Assembly (NCBI GenBank): GCA_039935015.1
Contig: JBDTLC010000081.1
Location: 1-19,812 of the forward strand
Direction: 5' to 3'
Length of the DNA: 19,812 nt
DNA from: Paralcaligenes sp039935015
GTDB taxonomy: Bacteria; Pseudomonadota; Gammaproteobacteria; Burkholderiales; Burkholderiaceae_B
Shown: positions 14,877-19,812 of the stretch, in pieces
How the letters are laid out: every line of letters starts with the position of its first letter
How positions within the stretch are numbered: the first letter of the stretch is position 1
The notes under the pieces: model-generated
The model's input: only the letters and a program-made list of their open reading frames with translations
The model's database searches: none
Told to the model about the DNA's origin: nothing
Translations under genes and position numbers: made by a program

Positions 14877-14905
14877 TATATATTCGATTTATTCAGAAAA
14901 TACAA
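14877..14905 (-). promoter_or_regulatory. weak predicted promoter for the lrp-type gene
   Basis: On the minus strand TTGTAT (14905-14900) and TATATA (14882-14877) are 17 bases apart. A short dyad, CCGGA/TCCGG (14830-14844), lies in the resulting leader just before the TTG start region. Confidence 0.35.
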
Positions 14906-14909
14906 CTAC

Positions 14910-14939
14910 TTGACATCCATTAGAATAATAAAAATTAGC
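14910..14939 (+). promoter_or_regulatory. dadA promoter region with consensus -35 and poor -10
   Basis: A perfect TTGACA at 14910-14915 is 43 bases before the dadA ATG, but at 16-18 bases spacing only AT-rich sequence with no good -10 (AAATTA/AATTAG) is present. A good -35 with a weak -10 in an AT-rich divergent gap fits an activator-dependent promoter under the Lrp-type protein. Confidence 0.35.
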
Positions 14940-14958
14940 ATATCGGTTATCTTGGACC

Positions 14959-16209
14959 ATGAAAATACTTGTTTTAGGCGCCGGAGTCATCGGAGTTACC
15001 AGCGCTTATTATCTGGCCAAGCAAGGCCACGAGGTAACCGTTCTCGAACGTGAAGCCGGCCCGGCCATGGAAACCAGCTTTGCCAACGCCGGTCAGGTTT
15101 CCTATGGCTACTCCTCACCCTGGGCCGCACCTGGCGTTCCACTCAAAGCGCTGAAATGGATGTTTGCAGAGCATCCACCCTTGTCGATCCGACCCGATGG
15201 CACTTTTTTTCAACTGCGCTGGATATTTGAAATGTGGCGCAACTGCACGGCGGCAAGATACGCCACCAACAAAGAACGGTTGGTGCGAATATCGGAATAC
15301 AGTCGGGAATGCCTGCACGCGCTTCGCGAACAGACAGGCATACAGTACGAAGGTCGGCAACAAGGCACGTTGCAAGTATTTCGCGATCAGCACCAGGCAG
15401 ATGCTGTCGCAAAAGATGTCGAGGTATTGCGAGCAGCAGGCGTTGCTTACGAAGAACTATCGCGACAAGATCTAGTGCGTATCGAACCGGCACTGGCCAC
15501 CAGCCAGCACAAACTGGTAGGGGGGCTGCGGTTACCCGATGACGAAACCGGCGATTGCCAGATTTTTACGACACGGCTCGCGGCCCTGGCCAAGGATATG
15601 GGTGTGCAGTTTCGCTATGGCGTTGATATCCAGCGTATCGAACGCAACGGTAACGCCATTAGCGGAGTGCAATGCACCCACGAAGTACTCCGCGCCGATG
15701 CATATGTCGTCGCTTTGGGTGCCTACTCAACCAAGCTCTTGAAAAAACTGGTGAAAATTCCGGTTTACCCGCTTAAGGGGTACTCGATTACAGTACCAGT
15801 GGCCAACGAAGCAGCCGCGCCCGTCTCTACACTGCTGGACGAAACCTACAAAATCGCCATCACTCGCTTTGACAAACGCATTCGCGTCGGGGGCATGGCC
15901 GAGATCGTCGGATTCAACAAATCACTGAATGAAAAACGGCGGGGCACGTTGGAAATGGTGCTTAATGATCTTTTTCCAGGCAGCTACAACACTGCCAACG
16001 TGTCATTCTGGACCGGTCTGCGTCCCAAAACGCCCGATAGCACGCCCATTATCGGCGCCACCGACATTAGTAACCTGTTTCTCAACACAGGTCACGGCAC
16101 ATTGGGATGGACCATGGCCTGCGGCAGCGGCCAGCTTCTTTCGGATATCGTGTCAGGACGTCCAAGCGCCATACGCTGCGACGACTTATCGGTACACCGC
16201 TACCAATAA
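14959..16209 (+). CDS. dadA: D-amino acid dehydrogenase (small subunit type)
   Basis: This 416-residue FAD flavoprotein begins MKILVLGAGVIGVTSAYYLA with the Rossmann dinucleotide motif, followed by VLEREAGPAMETSFANAGQVS typical of DadA. The C-terminal RPKTPDSTPIIGATDISNLFLNTGHG and LGWTMACGSGQLLSDI match the family end. DadA oxidatively deaminates D-amino acids, mainly D-alanine, to 2-oxo acids at the membrane, feeding electrons to the respiratory chain. No alanine racemase gene follows, so it is a solitary dadA. Divergent from an Lrp-type regulator; convergent with the OmpR-type gene 23 bases downstream. The start at 14959 has only a weak GGA upstream. Confidence 0.94.
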   Translation: MKILVLGAGVIGVTSAYYLAKQGHEVTVLEREAGPAMETSFANAGQVSYGYSSPWAAPGVPLKALKWMFAEHPPLSIRPDGTFFQLRWIFEMWRNCTAARYATNKERLVRISEYSRECLHALREQTGIQYEGRQQGTLQVFRDQHQADAVAKDVEVLRAAGVAYEELSRQDLVRIEPALATSQHKLVGGLRLPDDETGDCQIFTTRLAALAKDMGVQFRYGVDIQRIERNGNAISGVQCTHEVLRADAYVVALGAYSTKLLKKLVKIPVYPLKGYSITVPVANEAAAPVSTLLDETYKIAITRFDKRIRVGGMAEIVGFNKSLNEKRRGTLEMVLNDLFPGSYNTANVSFWTGLRPKTPDSTPIIGATDISNLFLNTGHGTLGWTMACGSGQLLSDIVSGRPSAIRCDDLSVHRYQ

Positions 16210-16232
16210 ACCCATAGCTCATTTAAGAGCCG

Positions 16233-16967
16233 TCAGGCGATGGCTAGCCGCACCTTGCCCGCAAACATATACCCAAAGCCGTGGATGACCTTAAGCGGCA
16301 GAGCTATGCCACGCGCCTGAAATTTGCGGCGCATGCGACTGACCAGAACGCCCAGTCTAGTCTCTTTGCCTACTCCAGCCGCAGCCGCATAGCTTTTATC
16401 GATTGCACCCATCAAATCTGCCCGTCGTGCCCGCAGATCTGGCGCCAGAAATAGCGTCTGCAAAAATGCTCGCTCACCTGTGGTCAGATCTACCCGTTCG
16501 CCATCAGGACTGGTCAGTACCCAGTCTTGATCGACCAAGGCCCAGAGGGCAGGCAAGGCATCGGCCCGTGCAGCCAGCGGCATGCGCGGTTGCTTCAACA
16601 GGCCAAGCGCCAACGCCAGCAAGAGCTGCGGCGACGCGCATAACGGCCCATACAAGTCGGCACCACTGCGCAGAACCTGAAGTAGGGCAGGTTCATCGTG
16701 TAAATCGAGCAGAGTCAGGATTTTCAGGCATGGATGCAGCGCCCGCAAATAGCTTGCCGCCAAACAATCGTCGATTAGAGAGCCAGCCAACACAACCAGA
16801 TCGGGCGCTTTTCGGCGAGCCTGTTCGACCGTGTCGTTCAAATTGCTGCAAATATCGAGCGTAAAACCGTGTGCCTTCAAGAGCGCCACACGATCGACCT
16901 GCAACAATGGGGTCACATCTGCATCTGCGCTGGGCATGAACAACAGGATCGAAGGTCGGATACGCAT
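16233..16967 (-). CDS. orphan OmpR/PhoB-type regulator with degenerate receiver
   Basis: A 244-residue protein. The C-terminal part (about 145-242) is an OmpR-type winged helix: DWVLTSPDGERVDLTTGERAF, then LGVLVSRMRRKF and KVIHGFGYMF as recognition helix and wing. The N-terminal 120 residues have receiver-like layout, but the conserved positions are lost: PDLVVLAGSL has Ala61 where the phospho-acceptor Asp belongs, and the acidic pair, the Thr/Ser and the Lys of a working receiver are also missing. Control by phosphorylation is therefore unlikely. No histidine kinase is adjacent. ATG 16967 is chosen over TTG 16973 because AGGA lies 6 bases upstream. It is divergent from the XRE-type gene. Target unknown. 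Confidence 0.82.
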   Translation of the reverse strand: MRIRPSILLFMPSADADVTPLLQVDRVALLKAHGFTLDICSNLNDTVEQARRKAPDLVVLAGSLIDDCLAASYLRALHPCLKILTLLDLHDEPALLQVLRSGADLYGPLCASPQLLLALALGLLKQPRMPLAARADALPALWALVDQDWVLTSPDGERVDLTTGERAFLQTLFLAPDLRARRADLMGAIDKSYAAAAGVGKETRLGVLVSRMRRKFQARGIALPLKVIHGFGYMFAGKVRLAIA

Positions 16968-17070
16968 GCACAATCCTGTTTTAAAAAGCGACGAGGCAAG
17001 GCCACACTTGGAGCTGTCACGTCGACAGATGGTTGGTCCGAAAATAGAGTTGTGCCAATTTACATCAAAT

Positions 17071-17137
17071 AATCACATTCGTGATTCGTATTATTACCAA
17101 CGTGATTGAATAAACCCATTCAATCACGAATGTGAAG
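17071..17137. promoter_or_regulatory. cluster of AATCAC/GTGATT half-sites overlapping the XRE start
   Basis: AATCAC-N4-GTGATT (17071-17086) is matched in inverse form by AATCACGAATGTGAAG (17122-17137), which covers the GTG start codon. Between them CGTGATTGAAT (17101-17111) and ATTCAATCACG (17118-17128) form a perfect 11-bp inverted repeat with a 6-base spacer. The half-sites begin at 17071, 17081, 17102 and 17122, spacings of about one or two helical turns. This is the layout of a cooperative operator, probably for the XRE protein itself. Confidence 0.65.
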
Positions 17138-17524
17138 AAATTTTCCGAACGCCTCCAATATGCGCGTCGTCTGCGCAAACTCACCCAAGCCCAACTGGCT
17201 CAGGCAAGCCGTCTGTCGCAAGGGGCGATAGCCAATTACGAAAGCGGCATACGCCTTGAATCCAAAGGGATTTTCAGGTTGGCCGATGCACTGCAGGTAA
17301 ACGTACTGTGGCTCAGTCAAGGCGTAGGCAAGATGCAACTTACGGCCATGCCCATCGTATCCGTGTCAGATAATCGACTTGCCGATTCGGCGCTAGCGCA
17401 ACAAGCAACACCGTGGCCGTTTCAAACCATCTCCCAGGAAGCCTACCAATTGCTCTCAGCCAAGGACAAAGCACTGATCGAACGTACGGTAGCGGCGCTG
17501 ATGACGTCTTTATCTAACAAATAA
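17132..17524 (+). CDS. XRE-family helix-turn-helix regulator
   Basis: A 130-residue protein with a Cro/CI-type HTH at about 5-62: FSERLQYARRLRKLTQAQLA, QASRLSQGAIANYESG and LADALQVNVLWLSQG, the last being the usual end of the domain in phage-like repressors. Residues 65-130 are not a peptidase S24 domain; they hold a helical tail (QEAYQLLSAKDKALIERTVAALM) that may dimerise. The start is GTG 17132; the frame is closed by TAA at 17111, no other start exists, and no Shine-Dalgarno is visible. The start codon lies inside a dyad-rich operator, so the protein probably represses itself. It is divergent from the pseudo-receiver regulator. Possibly of phage origin, but no phage genes are near. Confidence 0.85.
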   Translation: MKKFSERLQYARRLRKLTQAQLAQASRLSQGAIANYESGIRLESKGIFRLADALQVNVLWLSQGVGKMQLTAMPIVSVSDNRLADSALAQQATPWPFQTISQEAYQLLSAKDKALIERTVAALMTSLSNK

Positions 17525-17574
17525 ATTAGCCTTCGGCCATAGGCAGCGCTCTCCAATACGCCGTATACTAAGCA

Positions 17575-17657
17575 GCACGCAGGGGTACTAGTCATGTCTG
17601 ACCGGTTGAGAAAAGCCCTTCGTACCAGTACGGATAATGCCGATGCTGGGAGCGTAC
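17575..17657 (+). ncRNA. TPP riboswitch (THI element)
   Basis: The conserved pieces occur in order: CAGGGGTACTAG (17580-17591), GGTTGAGA (17604-17611, a U for the first C of the usual CUGAGA), CCCTTCGTACC (17616-17626), then GGATAATGCC (17632-17641) and GCTGGGAGCG. The outer P1 stem pairs GCACGC (17575-17580) with GCGTAC (17652-17657), with one mismatch. It lies 54 bases before thiC, the classic thiamine-pyrophosphate target. Ligand binding would shut down thiC expression. Confidence 0.93.
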
Positions 17658-17682
17658 TCTTCACGAGATCTATCCCAATTCG

Positions 17683-17706
17683 GCTCCATTTATTTACTTT
17701 TGGAGC
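17683..17706 (+). promoter_or_regulatory. SD-sequestering hairpin, riboswitch expression platform
   Basis: GCTCCA (17683-17688) pairs perfectly with TGGAGC (17701-17706), hiding the thiC Shine-Dalgarno GGAG (17702-17705) across a 12-base U-rich loop. No T-run follows, so control is likely at translation initiation rather than termination. Confidence 0.7.
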
Positions 17707-17711
17707 ACAGC

Positions 17712-19625
<1,914 letters not shown>

Positions 19626-19812
19626 AGCACAACTAGACAATGAATTCGGGCCGCTTAGAGCGTTTCTGGATTGAGTGTTTACAGTACTTGATGCCTTGGT
19701 ATTTAAAAGCGCCGTCTGGCGGGGGCTGGGGCAGGTCCGGCACGGCGTGCTCGATCCGGATCTACCTCGTCCAGGCGGGCGTCGGGCCAAACTCGCTACG
19801 CCGCTGGCGCGG
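19626..19812. other. unassigned right-edge sequence, GC-rich toward the end
   Basis: No gene is recognised. The first 75 bases are balanced in composition; from about 19710 the sequence becomes strongly GC-rich (for example GGCGGGGGCTGGGGCAGG). A plus-strand frame from ATG 19691 stays open to the edge for 40 codons, with Gly/Arg/Trp-rich residues (MPWYLKAPSGGGWGRSG) of no known family. It may be a dispersed intergenic repeat or the edge of a neighbouring element. Confidence 0.4.

Noticed and set aside
17637..17711. ATG-started 25-residue extension of ThiC
   Set aside because: It lies in the TPP riboswitch and has no ribosome binding site; the TTG at 17712 has GGAG at the right distance and the expected protein start.

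Overview
The window looks like chromosomal DNA from a betaproteobacterium of the order Burkholderiales, most likely an Alcaligenaceae relative (Bordetella/Pusillimonas/Advenella-like). This is an inference from the gene order rplU-rpmA-obgE-proB, the presence of a DUF4148 secreted protein, the bifunctional ArgJ, and a Bordetella-like ThiC with its TPP riboswitch. No integrase, transposase, tRNA, rRNA or CRISPR was seen.

Region 1 (1-8113) is a catabolic island. Six minus-strand genes are tightly packed: abmA (fused FAD monooxygenase/old-yellow-enzyme reductase), a short-chain dehydrogenase, a divergent crotonase, an acyl-CoA dehydrogenase, an aryl-CoA ligase and a RidA-family protein cut by the window edge. 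A MarR-type regulator is divergent from them. Together they match the aerobic CoA-dependent 2-aminobenzoate (anthranilate) pathway known from Azoarcus evansii: activation to the CoA thioester, hydroxylation plus reduction of the ring by one fused enzyme, then beta-oxidation-like steps. A perfect 20-bp palindrome covers the predicted -10 and start of the abmA promoter and is the likely MarR operator. An A/T-flanked hairpin lies between the divergent genes.

Region 2 (8114-12770) is housekeeping: argJ, preceded by a pair of inverted REP-like hairpins; rplU and rpmA with a clear promoter, a hairpin at the likely mRNA 5' end and a strong terminator; obgE; proB.

Region 3 (12771-17524) is regulator-rich. 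A LysR regulator is divergent from a small secreted DUF4148 protein, and a palindrome-bearing AT-rich gap separates them. An Lrp/AsnC regulator is divergent from dadA (D-amino acid dehydrogenase). An orphan OmpR-type regulator with a degenerate receiver domain is divergent from a small XRE-type HTH protein, whose start codon is embedded in a cluster of AATCAC/GTGATT half-sites.

Region 4 (17525-19812) holds a TPP riboswitch, an SD-masking hairpin and thiC (hydroxymethylpyrimidine phosphate synthase), which starts at TTG. About 190 unassigned bases at the right edge shift to strongly GC-rich sequence.

The most interesting material is the anthranilate cluster: its crotonase lacks both hydratase glutamates, and its RidA protein is well suited to act on the enamine intermediate. 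Also notable are the operator architectures at abmA and at the XRE gene, and the pseudo-receiver regulator.
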